Assembly (NCBI GenBank): GCA_045596905.1
Contig: JAZODG010000004.1
Coordinates: 1-27,099, forward strand
Source: RGIG1681 sp045596905
Lineage (GTDB): Bacteria; Bacillota; Clostridia; Christensenellales; UBA1242
Direction of reading: 5' to 3'
Length of the DNA: 27,099 bases
The first letter of the stretch is position 1, and every line of letters begins with the position of its first letter. The notes under the pieces are model-generated. The model ran no database searches. It had not been told where the DNA came from and saw only the letters and a program-made list of their open reading frames with translations. Below, piece by piece: positions 1 through 7,210 of this stretch. The position numbers were made by a program, and so were the translations under genes.

Positions 1-1092
1 CCATTGTTTGAATTCTCTGGTGCATGTGCCGGTTGTGGCGAAACACCATATGTTAAACTCTTGACACAACTTTATGGCGAAGAAATGATTGTTGCAAACG
101 CAACAGGTTGTTCATCAATCTATTCAGGAACTTCTCCAACCTGTCCATACACAAAATCTAAAGACGGCTTTGGACCAGCTTGGTCAAACAGCTTGTTTGA
201 AGATAACGCTGAATTTGGTTTAGGTATGAGAAAATCTGTTAAGTCAAACAGAAAGAACTTAACTGAAATTGTTACTGAAGCTGTTAACAACAATGTTTAT
301 GACGCAAGCCTTACTGAAAAATTAAAGACTTGGCTTTCACAAGAACAAAAAGATAAGACCCTTGCACAAGAAATCAAAACTGCAATCGTTGAACTTTATA
401 ATAAAGACAAAACAAACGAAACAACAAAATCTATCTATGGTTTAGTTGCATCACTCTTTGAAACATCTGTTTGGATTATTGGTGGCGACGGCTGGGCTTA
501 TGATATCGGCTATGGTGGTCTTGACCACGTTTTGGCTTCTGGCGAAGACGTTAACATTTTGGTTCTTGACACTGAAGTTTATTCAAACACTGGTGGTCAA
601 GCTTCAAAATCAACCCCAATGGGTTCAGTTGCTAAGTTTGCAGCTGCAGGAAAGCAAACACAAAAGAAGAATCTTGGTGCAATGGCAATGGCTTATCCAA
701 ATGTTTACGTTGCACAAGTTGCAATGGGCGCAAACCCTTCAGCAACAATCACAGCTTTTAAAGAAGCCAAAGAAAACAAAGGTCCTTCAATTATTATTGC
801 TTACTGCCCTTGCATCAACCACGGCAGCGACATGAGCAACACTCAAGCACAAGAAAAACTTGCTGTTGAATCTGGTTACTGGCCAATCTATAGATATAAC
901 CCAACAACCGACAAACTCACACTTGATGAAAAACTTCCAACCACAAAAGAATATGAAGAATTCACAAGCACCCAAGCAAGATACTTCTCACTTGCAAAAA
1001 CAAACGCTGAAAGTTCTGCTGAACTTATCGGTGGAGCAAAAGCTCATGCTAGCAAGAACCTTAACAAACTTGCTGATAAAGCAAATAAATAA
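1..1092 (+). CDS. nifJ: Pyruvate:ferredoxin (flavodoxin) oxidoreductase, C-terminal part (5' end cut by window)
   Basis: The reading frame is open from base 1 (codons CCA TTG TTT ...) to TAA at 1090-1092, so the true start lies upstream. The roughly 363 residues match the C-terminal thiamine-diphosphate domain of PFOR, which cleaves pyruvate to acetyl-CoA and CO2 and passes electrons to ferredoxin in the cytoplasm. Visible motifs are CAGCGETP (Cys 9 and 12 of the fragment), Cys 37 in NATGCSS, and YCPCINHG near residues 268-275. These are the expected ligands of the [4Fe-4S] cluster next to ThDP. The ThDP/Mg motif is GGDGWAYDIGYGG, followed by EVYSNTGGQASKSTPMG. A full PFOR is about 1170-1200 aa, so about two thirds is missing. 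It ends the transcription unit: a hairpin/T-run follows 16 bp after the stop. Family assignment is very sure. Confidence 0.97.
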   Translation, partial: PLFEFSGACAGCGETPYVKLLTQLYGEEMIVANATGCSSIYSGTSPTCPYTKSKDGFGPAWSNSLFEDNAEFGLGMRKSVKSNRKNLTEIVTEAVNNNVYDASLTEKLKTWLSQEQKDKTLAQEIKTAIVELYNKDKTNETTKSIYGLVASLFETSVWIIGGDGWAYDIGYGGLDHVLASGEDVNILVLDTEVYSNTGGQASKSTPMGSVAKFAAAGKQTQKKNLGAMAMAYPNVYVAQVAMGANPSATITAFKEAKENKGPSIIIAYCPCINHGSDMSNTQAQEKLAVESGYWPIYRYNPTTDKLTLDEKLPTTKEYEEFTSTQARYFSLAKTNAESSAELIGGAKAHASKNLNKLADKANK

Positions 1093-1107
1093 TTTTAAAC
1101 AAAACAA

Positions 1108-1144
1108 AAATAGTTATAGGCAAAACCTATAACTATTTTTTTTT
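1108..1144 (+). terminator. Intrinsic terminator after PFOR, probably bidirectional
   Basis: A perfect 13-bp stem, 1108-1120 (AAATAGTTATAGG) with 1126-1138 (CCTATAACTATTT), has a 5-nt loop CAAAA and runs into a T-tract at 1136-1144. On the minus strand the stem is followed by TTTTTGTTTTG, so it can also end the convergent operon whose last stop is at 1154. Confidence 0.9.
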
Positions 1145-1153
1145 GTAAATTTT

Positions 1154-1675
1154 TTAAGTTAAACTACGAAGTTTTTCCAAAATCTCATCACGAAGCTGTT
1201 CTAGTGAAAGCTCTGTGTCTGTGATAACAATGTCTGCAATTTCGTTTTGAACACGCTGTTTTATATCACCAAGAGCTTCTTCAGTAAGCAAGAAATATGC
1301 CATTTCTTCTTGAGATCTATAAAAGATATGTCTCTTACGAATCTCTTCGGTCTTTTCATTGTTTTCAAGATAAATAATAACGTTATTTTCTTTTATTTGG
1401 TCGAAAAAATCGGTGCAAATTGACGCAATTTTTAAGTCTAACACTGAAACAACATTGTCAAAAGTTGTTTGCATTTCAACGGCATTTCTAATCTCTCTAT
1501 CAACATAATCCCAGCCGTTTTTATGATATAGGTCAGCAATTGAGTTTGGTGAATTATCGAAAATGAAATAGTCATAAATATCAAAAAATTTCATGTCGAA
1601 AAATTCAGCAAATTGCGTAGCCAATCTCCTGAGTCTAGCATAGTTATAGCCAACCAACATCAGATTTTGTTTCAT
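1154..1675 (-). CDS. Shikimate-kinase-like protein lacking a P-loop
   Basis: The 173-aa protein is last of a three-gene operon. I start it at the ATG at 1675 because AGAAGG sits at the right distance; it begins 1 nt after the upstream stop. A longer version from 1693 is open but has no clear SD. The layout MKQNLMLVGYN...LATQFAEFFDMKFFDIYDYF, then SIADLYHKNGWDYVDREIRNAVEM, resembles the start of shikimate kinases (beta strand, G-x4-GKS, helix, 'lGmxFiDtD', 'sIxeiFxxxGExxFRxxE'). However, the stretch expected to be GxxGxGKST is GYNYARLRR, without the Lys or Ser that bind ATP phosphates. The C-terminal half also looks kinase-like (IIYLENNEKTEEIRKRH; final LRDEILEKL helix). I infer a non-catalytic or repurposed P-loop-kinase fold. 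The similarity is by eye and may be wrong. Confidence 0.8.
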   Translation of the reverse strand: MKQNLMLVGYNYARLRRLATQFAEFFDMKFFDIYDYFIFDNSPNSIADLYHKNGWDYVDREIRNAVEMQTTFDNVVSVLDLKIASICTDFFDQIKENNVIIYLENNEKTEEIRKRHIFYRSQEEMAYFLLTEEALGDIKQRVQNEIADIVITDTELSLEQLRDEILEKLRSLT

Positions 1676-1676
1676 A

Positions 1677-2009
1677 TTAACCTTCTTGTACAAATGTCAT
1701 CAAAATATCAAGTTCTGAATCAAACTTTGAATCAACAACTCTTTCACAAATATCTCTAACCGTTCCGTCAAACTCAATAGCTCCAGCATCAAGTTTTGAA
1801 ACAGCTTTGTTATCGTCATTTTCAAGTTCGTCATATTTTTCGTTTGGGATTTCATCTCCAAAAACTCTTCTGAGCGAAACTTCTGCAGCAAGAATATCAT
1901 TAGAAATCTTTAACTCATTCAAATTTTCAACTTGAACGCCAATATTTCTAATTTCTTCATAATATTCTTTTTTGTATTCATCAATTTCATTATTTGGATT
2001 ATTACTCAT
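1677..2009 (-). CDS. Small acidic protein of unknown function
   Basis: The 110-aa protein is not recognised. The start at 2009 (MSNNPNNEIDEYKK) is preferred because AAAGGA lies 8 nt upstream and the ATG overlaps the upstream stop by 8 nt, a coupled arrangement. An in-frame extension to 2177 exists but would be a Lys/Leu-only tail read in the wrong frame through the Glu-rich end of the upstream gene, so it is an artefact. The protein is strongly acidic, with an N-terminal helical EYKKEYYEEIRNIGVQVENLNELK segment and a middle VFGDEIPNEKYDELENDD stretch. It has no signal peptide, membrane segment or metal motif. Its position between a coiled-coil protein and a degenerate kinase fold, with 8-nt overlap and 1-nt gap, suggests the three products work together. 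Confidence 0.8.
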   Translation of the reverse strand: MSNNPNNEIDEYKKEYYEEIRNIGVQVENLNELKISNDILAAEVSLRRVFGDEIPNEKYDELENDDNKAVSKLDAGAIEFDGTVRDICERVVDSKFDSELDILMTFVQEG

Positions 2010-3171
2010 CAAAATCGTCCTTTCGAAGAATTTTTTCAAGTTCTTGTTCAAGCTCTTGCTCAAGCTCTTTAGCTTCTTTTTGCTGTTCTTCATGAACTTT
2101 TTCAGCTTTTTGAACATCTTCTTGAGCAGCTTCTTGAGCTTCTTCACGCTCTTCTTGTGATTCTTCCATAAGCTCACTCAAAAGATTGTCAAGTTCAAGC
2201 ATCAAGCGATCTTCTTTTTCTCTTTCTTTTCTTTCTTCTTCGCTTTCTTTTTCTTCTGTAATTGTTTCAGTTTTTCCAGCCATACCACCAGCAAGTACTG
2301 CTTCAACCTTTGATCTAGGCAAGAACTCTGATTTTTCATTACAGCTCAATTTTTCAGTAATTTCATCAAGTTTGTCAGGCAAAAGTTCCTTAAGTTTTTC
2401 TTTTGCCAAATAGTTAAACAAGTTTTTAAGTTCTTCAGCAAACTGTTCAATACTCTTTAACTCACCAGCGTTTGCAAGTGGAACACCAAGCATTGCATTC
2501 ACATCTTTTAGTGTATTATTTCTAATGTTGTTTCCAGCAAAAACAATACATTCTTTCAAAATCTTGTTTTTAAGGTCAGAGTTCAAGAAAACTTCATCTG
2601 GAAACTCCCCAACTATATAAGGATATTTGCCGATAAATTTTGAAATTTGCTCTTGACTTAAGTATGGCAAGGTTGCAAGATTTTCTTTGTTTGAAAAATC
2701 AATACGACCATTTTTAAACACCATAACTTCTTCGTTGACAAACTTTGAAATACCTGCGCCACGAACATTTTGGTCCAAATTAAGATTTTCTTTTGTTAAA
2801 TTGTTTAGTTCTGGCTTGATTTTTTCTTGCAATGTCTTAGGCTCAACTTTATCGTTATAAATGCCCATTTCGGTGCATTTTTCTTGCAAATACTTAAATC
2901 TTTCTTCGTTTCTTTTAATGATTGTTTCAACTCTATCAAGCACGGCAAATGACTTGTTTATTGCACTTTGCCATTCACGCATTTTCTTTGAATAAAATTC
3001 AACTTCTTCAATGCTTTCACTTGAAACAAACTTTTCTTTTATTGCATAAAAACAATGGACACCCTTTTTAATTTTAACCCTAAGCTTGGTGGCTATCGGG
3101 GTCAAATTTTTAATGATATCCTGAGACATACGTTTAAAAACAATAACTTCACTATCGTCTACTCTACTCAT
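2002..3171 (-). CDS. Unknown protein with acidic coiled-coil C-terminus
   Basis: The 389-aa protein is first of three in an operon and not recognised. Residues ~50-130 look helical (FYSKKMREWQSAINKSFAVLDRVETIIKRNEERFKYLQEKC). A globular middle (~140-290) contains LPYLSQEQISKFIGKYPYIVGEFPDEVF and a helix-rich AKEKLKELLPDKLDEITEKL. Residues ~305-389 are an extremely Glu-rich coiled coil ending in ELEQELEQELEKIL. There is no signal peptide or membrane segment, so a soluble cytoplasmic, possibly scaffolding, protein is likely. The start at 3171 has AGGTGA upstream and a good promoter at 3187-3215. Its low-complexity Glu codons create the Lys-rich and Phe/Leu-rich shadow frames around 1972-2413. 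Function unknown. Confidence 0.85.
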   Translation of the reverse strand: MSRVDDSEVIVFKRMSQDIIKNLTPIATKLRVKIKKGVHCFYAIKEKFVSSESIEEVEFYSKKMREWQSAINKSFAVLDRVETIIKRNEERFKYLQEKCTEMGIYNDKVEPKTLQEKIKPELNNLTKENLNLDQNVRGAGISKFVNEEVMVFKNGRIDFSNKENLATLPYLSQEQISKFIGKYPYIVGEFPDEVFLNSDLKNKILKECIVFAGNNIRNNTLKDVNAMLGVPLANAGELKSIEQFAEELKNLFNYLAKEKLKELLPDKLDEITEKLSCNEKSEFLPRSKVEAVLAGGMAGKTETITEEKESEEERKEREKEDRLMLELDNLLSELMEESQEEREEAQEAAQEDVQKAEKVHEEQQKEAKELEQELEQELEKILRKDDFDE

Positions 3172-3186
3172 ATTTCACCTAATTTA

Positions 3187-3215
3187 ATAATACTTTTATT
3201 TTTTTGTTATGTCAA
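3187..3215 (-). promoter_or_regulatory. SigA-type promoter for the 1154-3171 operon
   Basis: On the minus strand TTGACA (3210-3215) is followed after exactly 17 bp by TATTAT (3187-3192). It lies directly downstream of the stop codon of the metallo-beta-lactamase-fold gene (3224), so the three-gene operon has its own start. Read-through from upstream is still possible because I see no terminator between 3172 and 3223. Confidence 0.8.
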
Positions 3216-3223
3216 TAAAATTG

Positions 3224-4507
3224 CTACGCCTTAACCCGTCTAGGTTTGATTGAAAAGATTATAAAAATTATAACCACAACAACAATCGTTCCAAGCTCAT
3301 AATAAGAAATCAACAATTCGTTATTTGCGTCGTCAAGCTCTAGGCTATATTTTAACTTGCCAGAAATATTAGAAAAACAAATCATGCCGTTTGTGTCGGT
3401 TCGAACAATGCCATCTTCTTCCAGTGAAGTTAGTTTATTCACCCTATCCATAGTTTCTTGTGCTGGGTGACCATAACGATTTCCTGAAGACACAACAATA
3501 AAACTTGGCGAAATCAAATTTAATAACCTTTCACTAGAGCTATATTTACTGCCGTGATGACCAAGTATAAACACATCAACGTTTTTCATGCGTTCAGTTT
3601 CTGCCGGTGACAAACTATCCAAAAAGTCATCTTCTGATTTGTTTGTATTTGAATCTACATTTTTAAATGTTGCATCTCCTGTAAAGAGATAATGGTCATC
3701 AAAACAACTAAACAAAAACACTGAAGAGTTTTCATTTGTTTCATTAACGCCATAACCTTTTGTTGCGAAACCTTTAGTTCTGTCACAATAATTTTCTAAA
3801 TCATACCCCAAGTCCCTTTTGAGTGGTCCAAAAAACTCAATTGTATAGTTTTCGCCAGAAATCTTAAGCCCGTCAAAGAAAACAGTTATTTCACTAAAAA
3901 CAATAGAGTCATTTTCAACATATGTTTCATTGTATATTTTAGCAATAAAGGTTCTATATGTGCTGCTTGTGACTCTTGACATTTTTGTCTTATTGCCATG
4001 GTCTTGGATAAGCCTATCATAAATTTCGCCAAGCTCTTCACTTTCATCAACCACAAAAGTCTCAGCATTTGTGCCTGTTCCAGCAATTTGAAATGGTCTA
4101 TAAATGTTCTTTACTTCAAAATTATCCAAAACGTAATTAAGCCCACCAATATGGTCAGAGTCGCTATGCGATGCAATAAGATAATCAATCATAGTCACGT
4201 TTTGCAAACGCAAGAAGTTTCCAACATGTTCGCCGTAGGCAGCGTCACCACCATCAATCAAAACAGTTTTACCGTCAGGAAGCTTGATGAATGTTGAGTT
4301 TCCTTGACCTACGTCCAGATATGCAACCTGATAAGCCCCACCTATAACAACATCATTTGAAACTTGATTCTTTCTAGCTTTAACAGATAGTCCCAAAAAG
4401 TTTTCAATTGAAGATGCAAAGAAAAAAGACAAAATCAACAAACCAATCAACATGATTGATATTATCAATTTTATCTTCAAGTGTTTTTCTAATTTAATTT
4501 TATACAT
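3224..4507 (-). CDS. Membrane-anchored ComEC/Rec2-type metallo-beta-lactamase-fold protein
   Basis: The 427-aa protein carries an MBL fold of the ComEC C-terminal type: YLDVGQGNSTFIKLPDGKTVLIDGG (63-87), the metal motif SHSDSDHIGG with HxDxDH at 114-119, FTGDA (275-279) and LGHHGS (315-320), then SSGNRYGHP. The His/Asp ligands expected for a phosphodiesterase or nuclease are present. Unlike full ComEC it has no multi-spanning channel. It has one hydrophobic segment at the N-terminus (~12-32) and one at the C-terminus (~404-420) followed by basic KPRRVK. By the positive-inside rule the domain between them probably faces outside. Stand-alone versions are common in Gram-positives and are of uncertain role (extracellular nucleic acid processing or wall metabolism). 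The start overlaps the patatin stop by 8 nt, implying co-translation. Confidence 0.88.
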   Translation of the reverse strand: MYKIKLEKHLKIKLIISIMLIGLLILSFFFASSIENFLGLSVKARKNQVSNDVVIGGAYQVAYLDVGQGNSTFIKLPDGKTVLIDGGDAAYGEHVGNFLRLQNVTMIDYLIASHSDSDHIGGLNYVLDNFEVKNIYRPFQIAGTGTNAETFVVDESEELGEIYDRLIQDHGNKTKMSRVTSSTYRTFIAKIYNETYVENDSIVFSEITVFFDGLKISGENYTIEFFGPLKRDLGYDLENYCDRTKGFATKGYGVNETNENSSVFLFSCFDDHYLFTGDATFKNVDSNTNKSEDDFLDSLSPAETERMKNVDVFILGHHGSKYSSSERLLNLISPSFIVVSSGNRYGHPAQETMDRVNKLTSLEEDGIVRTDTNGMICFSNISGKLKYSLELDDANNELLISYYELGTIVVVVIIFIIFSIKPRRVKA

Positions 4508-5369
4508 CTTTTGTGAAATATTTTCCTATCTTCTTTGGATTCAGCTCAAGAATCTTTTTTATTTTGTCTTTATTTGCCATAACAGTGTCATAGCCAATTT
4601 TAATCATCTCATCAACACCTTCAAGTTTGAGTGGTGAAAATGTTTCAAGTGACGGAGCAATAATCAAATCAGCCATACCCAAGGTTGAATCAACCTTTGA
4701 CTGCATCATGATTCCGATTGTTGATGAAAGCACACTAATGGTTGAAAGTGACTGAGTTCCCGAACCCCTTAAGTGATTCACGTCAACAGCAAAAACAACA
4801 TTTGCTCCCATTTTTTTCACAACGTCAACAGGAACATTATTTCTAAGACCACCATCAACAAGGTGCATATCTTCATGAACAACAGGTGTAAACACTCCCG
4901 GAACTGCACAACTGCCTGAAACAGCCTTTGCTACGTTGCCGTAATCAAAATCAACTTCCTTTCCTGTTTTTAGGTCAGTGCAAACAACTGAAAGTGGAAT
5001 CTTCATTTCAGAAAACACCTTTATGTCACCATATATTTTATTCAACAAATTCTCAATCTTTTCAGCCTTTGCAGGTTTGATAAATGGTATTGAGCCTTTT
5101 GATATATCACTCTTTTTCAAGCTTTTTGCAATCTCAATCATTTCATCTGCTGTTTTGCCAAGCGCATAAAGAGATGCAACAATGCTTCCAGCACTTGTGC
5201 CTGCAACATAATCAAACTTAACGCCAAGCTCTTCAAAAGCCTTGATGACACCAATATGGCCAATACCACGACTACCACCACCACCAAGTGCCAAACCAAG
5301 ACTAACCTTTTTGTTAATGTTAACCTTATCAGTTTTATTCTTTCTAAACTTTTTCAAAAATTCAAACAT
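4500..5369 (-). CDS. Patatin-like phospholipase (RssA/YchK type)
   Basis: The protein is 289 aa from the ATG at 5369, which has AGAGAG 7 nt upstream. An in-frame ATG at 5408 lacks any SD. The patatin hallmarks are all present: the oxyanion motif LGGGGSRG (28-35), the nucleophile elbow GTSAGS with Ser59, and the catalytic Asp in VDGGLRNNVP (Asp172). The VSGSCAVPGVF block between them is typical of the bacterial RssA/YchK group. These enzymes are serine acyl hydrolases acting on membrane lipids from the cytoplasm. There is no signal peptide; the N-terminus is Lys-rich (LKKFRKNKTDK), which could touch the membrane. It is followed with overlap by the membrane-anchored MBL-fold gene. I could not find a convincing promoter; AT-rich -10-like sequences lie at about 5385-5400. 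Confidence 0.92.
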   Translation of the reverse strand: MFEFLKKFRKNKTDKVNINKKVSLGLALGGGGSRGIGHIGVIKAFEELGVKFDYVAGTSAGSIVASLYALGKTADEMIEIAKSLKKSDISKGSIPFIKPAKAEKIENLLNKIYGDIKVFSEMKIPLSVVCTDLKTGKEVDFDYGNVAKAVSGSCAVPGVFTPVVHEDMHLVDGGLRNNVPVDVVKKMGANVVFAVDVNHLRGSGTQSLSTISVLSSTIGIMMQSKVDSTLGMADLIIAPSLETFSPLKLEGVDEMIKIGYDTVMANKDKIKKILELNPKKIGKYFTKDV

Positions 5370-5450
5370 AAGCACGCTCTCTATTATTTTATACAAATAA
5401 TATATCATTTATCAAAACAAAAGTAAAATAACCAAGGCAGAAAAACAAAC

Positions 5451-5484
5451 AATAAAAAAATCTTAAGATTTCTCTTAAGATTTT
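5451..5484 (-). terminator. Intrinsic terminator of the coiled-coil membrane protein gene
   Basis: A perfect 12-bp stem, 5457-5468 with 5473-5484 (core TCTTAAGA repeated), has a 4-nt loop. On the minus strand it is followed by TTTTTTTATT (5451-5460). It sits 10 nt beyond the stop of the 5494-6438 gene and separates it from the patatin unit. Confidence 0.88.
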
Positions 5485-5493
5485 ATATTTTTA

Positions 5494-6438
5494 TTAAGCT
5501 GCAGAATTTTCAGATTTTGCAATAATCTTTTCAAGTTCTGCAATTTCTTCTGAATATCTGCTCTTTTCTTGCATCAAGAACTTAGCCATTTTAATGTTGT
5601 GATCATTCTTTTCTTTGTTGCTATCAAGGAATTCGTCAGCATCTTGAATGCTTGCTTTGAGTTCAGCAATGTGTGCTGTCAATTCTTCTTGCTTAACTTT
5701 CTTATCTTCATCAACATTTTTGATGTCTGTTACGCTATACATAACAAGGTTCAAGTTTGTAAGTTCACTAGCTCTTCTGTCAAGCATCTTTTGATTTCTT
5801 GCTTTTCTTCTCTTTGTTCTTTCATAGTTCAAAATAGCTTTTTGCAATTTCAAAAGATCTTTGTCAATCTTGTCTCTGTTTTGAACAATCTTGTCAAGTC
5901 TTGTTTTGTAGTCAAGAAGTGTTTCTGGTGAGATTGGTTCTGATGAATCTTGAACTTCAACAGTTTCTTCAACTGTTTCTGCTTGAGCTTCTTCAACAAC
6001 TTCTTCAGCAGTTTCTTGAACTTCTTCAGTAGCTTCTTCAACTGTTTCTTCAACTACTTCTTCTTTAACTTCTTCGTTTTCAACAGTTTCTTGAACTTCT
6101 TCAGCTGGTTGTTCTTCAACAACTTCAACTTCTTCAATAACGATTTCTTCTTTTTCTTGTTTGTCTGAAACATCACCAACAACAATATTAATTACTTGAT
6201 TGATTTGTTGTGGAGCTGGTTCAACTTCTTCAGCTTGTCTGTCAAGATTTTCAAGCATTGAACTTACTTCAGAGTTTGATTTTTCTGCATAAAGTTCAGA
6301 TGAGAAAATACTCTTAACTTCTGTTTCTGCTTGTGTGTCTTCTGCTTTCATTTCAACCATGAACATAATCATAAACACGATTGATGCGATTGAAAACACG
6401 CCAACAGCAACCAATAAAACGATTTGTAATGTTGTCAT
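5494..6438 (-). CDS. Membrane-anchored acidic coiled-coil protein of unknown function
   Basis: The 314-aa protein has one N-terminal hydrophobic helix (~5-28, IVLLVAVGVFSIASIVFMIM), then a linker. A low-complexity Glu/Val/Thr region follows (~95-170, repeats such as EEVQET and EEVVEE). The C-terminal half (~178-310) is a charged coiled coil (TRLDKIVQNRDKIDKDLLKLQKAILNYERTKRRKARNQKMLDRRASELTNLN...). There is no enzyme motif. The anchor followed by long helix suggests a structural or tethering role at the membrane, in the general style of EzrA/GpsB-like proteins, but no specific homology is claimed. It is monocistronic with a strong promoter, an AAGGGGG SD 8 nt upstream and its own terminator, so it may be abundant. 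The repeat is also the source of Lys-rich and Phe-rich shadow frames. Confidence 0.88.
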   Translation of the reverse strand: MTTLQIVLLVAVGVFSIASIVFMIMFMVEMKAEDTQAETEVKSIFSSELYAEKSNSEVSSMLENLDRQAEEVEPAPQQINQVINIVVGDVSDKQEKEEIVIEEVEVVEEQPAEEVQETVENEEVKEEVVEETVEEATEEVQETAEEVVEEAQAETVEETVEVQDSSEPISPETLLDYKTRLDKIVQNRDKIDKDLLKLQKAILNYERTKRRKARNQKMLDRRASELTNLNLVMYSVTDIKNVDEDKKVKQEELTAHIAELKASIQDADEFLDSNKEKNDHNIKMAKFLMQEKSRYSEEIAELEKIIAKSENSAA

Positions 6439-6544
6439 TTTAAATTCCCCCTTGATTCAAAATTTCAAGTCGTAAATGTAAAATTTTATCACTTTTGTAA
6501 TGAAATATTACATTTTTAATATGAAATTTTCATTCACTGAAGTT

Positions 6545-6573
6545 ATTTTAACATAATAAGCCTTTCATGTCAA
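6545..6573 (-). promoter_or_regulatory. Strong SigA-type promoter for the coiled-coil membrane protein
   Basis: On the minus strand TTGACA (6568-6573) is followed by a 17-bp spacer and TAAAAT (6545-6550), with an extended -10 TG one base upstream (TGTTAAAAT). The start would be near 6538, giving an AT-rich 5' UTR of about 100 nt before the ATG at 6438. The UTR (6439-6537) contains near-repeats of TGAAAT/TTACA but no clear riboswitch fold. Confidence 0.85.
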
Positions 6574-6590
6574 TACCCCTTTTAAAAATA

Positions 6591-6621
6591 AAATAAAAAC
6601 TTGGGAGAAATCTCCCAAGTT
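6591..6621 (-). terminator. Intrinsic terminator of the metK-phosphoesterase operon
   Basis: The stem AACTTGGGAG (6598-6607) pairs with CTCCCAAGTT (6612-6621) across a 4-nt loop. On the minus strand it is followed by a T-rich tract (6591-6597). The hairpin starts on the last base of the phosphoesterase stop codon. Confidence 0.9.
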
Positions 6622-7202
6622 TAGTCATAAACATCGCTATCAAACGATTTTCTTCTGTTGATAAGGTCTAAAATATCAGCTTCTGAAAATAGCTTAAAGT
6701 AGTGATTATCAACACCCACATTAAAGCCGTATTTTTTAACCAAAGCCGACTTGTGAATGTGTCCAAAAAGATTTTCCACACCTGATTTATGTTTGCTTGG
6801 ATAATGGTTTAAATACAACTTATTTCCACCAAGTTCCATTTCCAAACCACCCTGCACAACATCATAAAACCCAAGACCAAGCATGAACTCTTTAAACTTT
6901 TCAAAGTCATCATTAAATTCATAATACAAAACTCTTTCTTCATTGTTGCCCATAACCATAACAACTTTCGCCTTAATCTTTTTTACTAAACCAAGACTTG
7001 TTTTATACTCTTTATCTCTCTGGTTATAGCTTATAAAGTCGCCAATATGATAAATTATATCATTTTTTGATGCCTGCTTGTTCCAAATCTTTATAATTGT
7101 ATTGTTCATTTTTGCAACTTTTTTGAACGGTCTATAGTCTCTTGTGAAAGCGTCTTTATCAAAAACTGCAAAATGAGTGTCAGCCGTGAAAAATATAGCC
7201 AT
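6621..7202 (-). CDS. Calcineurin-like metallophosphoesterase
   Basis: The 193-aa protein has the metallophosphatase motifs in order: ADTHF (D8, H10), IGDF (D55), GNNE (85-88, in place of GNHD/E), NHYP (H133) and GHIH (147-150). These build a two-metal site that cleaves phosphomonoesters or diesters; the substrate is unknown. The usual His of GNH(D/E), a general acid in many family members, is Asn here. The protein is cytoplasmic with no signal peptide. The start at 7202 has AGGGG 6 nt upstream and lies 8 nt after the metK stop, so it is translated from the metK mRNA and falls under the same SAM riboswitch. That suggests, but does not prove, a role linked to SAM or methionine metabolism. Confidence 0.9.
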   Translation of the reverse strand: MAIFFTADTHFAVFDKDAFTRDYRPFKKVAKMNNTIIKIWNKQASKNDIIYHIGDFISYNQRDKEYKTSLGLVKKIKAKVVMVMGNNEERVLYYEFNDDFEKFKEFMLGLGFYDVVQGGLEMELGGNKLYLNHYPSKHKSGVENLFGHIHKSALVKKYGFNVGVDNHYFKLFSEADILDLINRRKSFDSDVYD

Positions 7203-7210
7203 ATATTCCC

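Noticed and set aside
446..835. 129-codon frame within PFOR
   Set aside because: It overlaps the conserved ThDP domain in another frame and has no SD or domain.
2010..2177. N-terminal extension of the small acidic gene, almost pure Lys/Leu/Phe
   Set aside because: It is the out-of-frame reading of the Glu-rich end of the upstream gene; the ATG at 2009 has an SD and a normal coupled overlap.
1972..2413. Ser/Phe-rich + strand open frames opposite the acidic coiled-coil gene
   Set aside because: Antisense of low-complexity Glu/Lys codons.
5850..6168. Lys-rich (-) and Phe-rich (+) open frames
   Set aside because: They are shadows of the Glu-codon repeat in the 5494-6438 gene.
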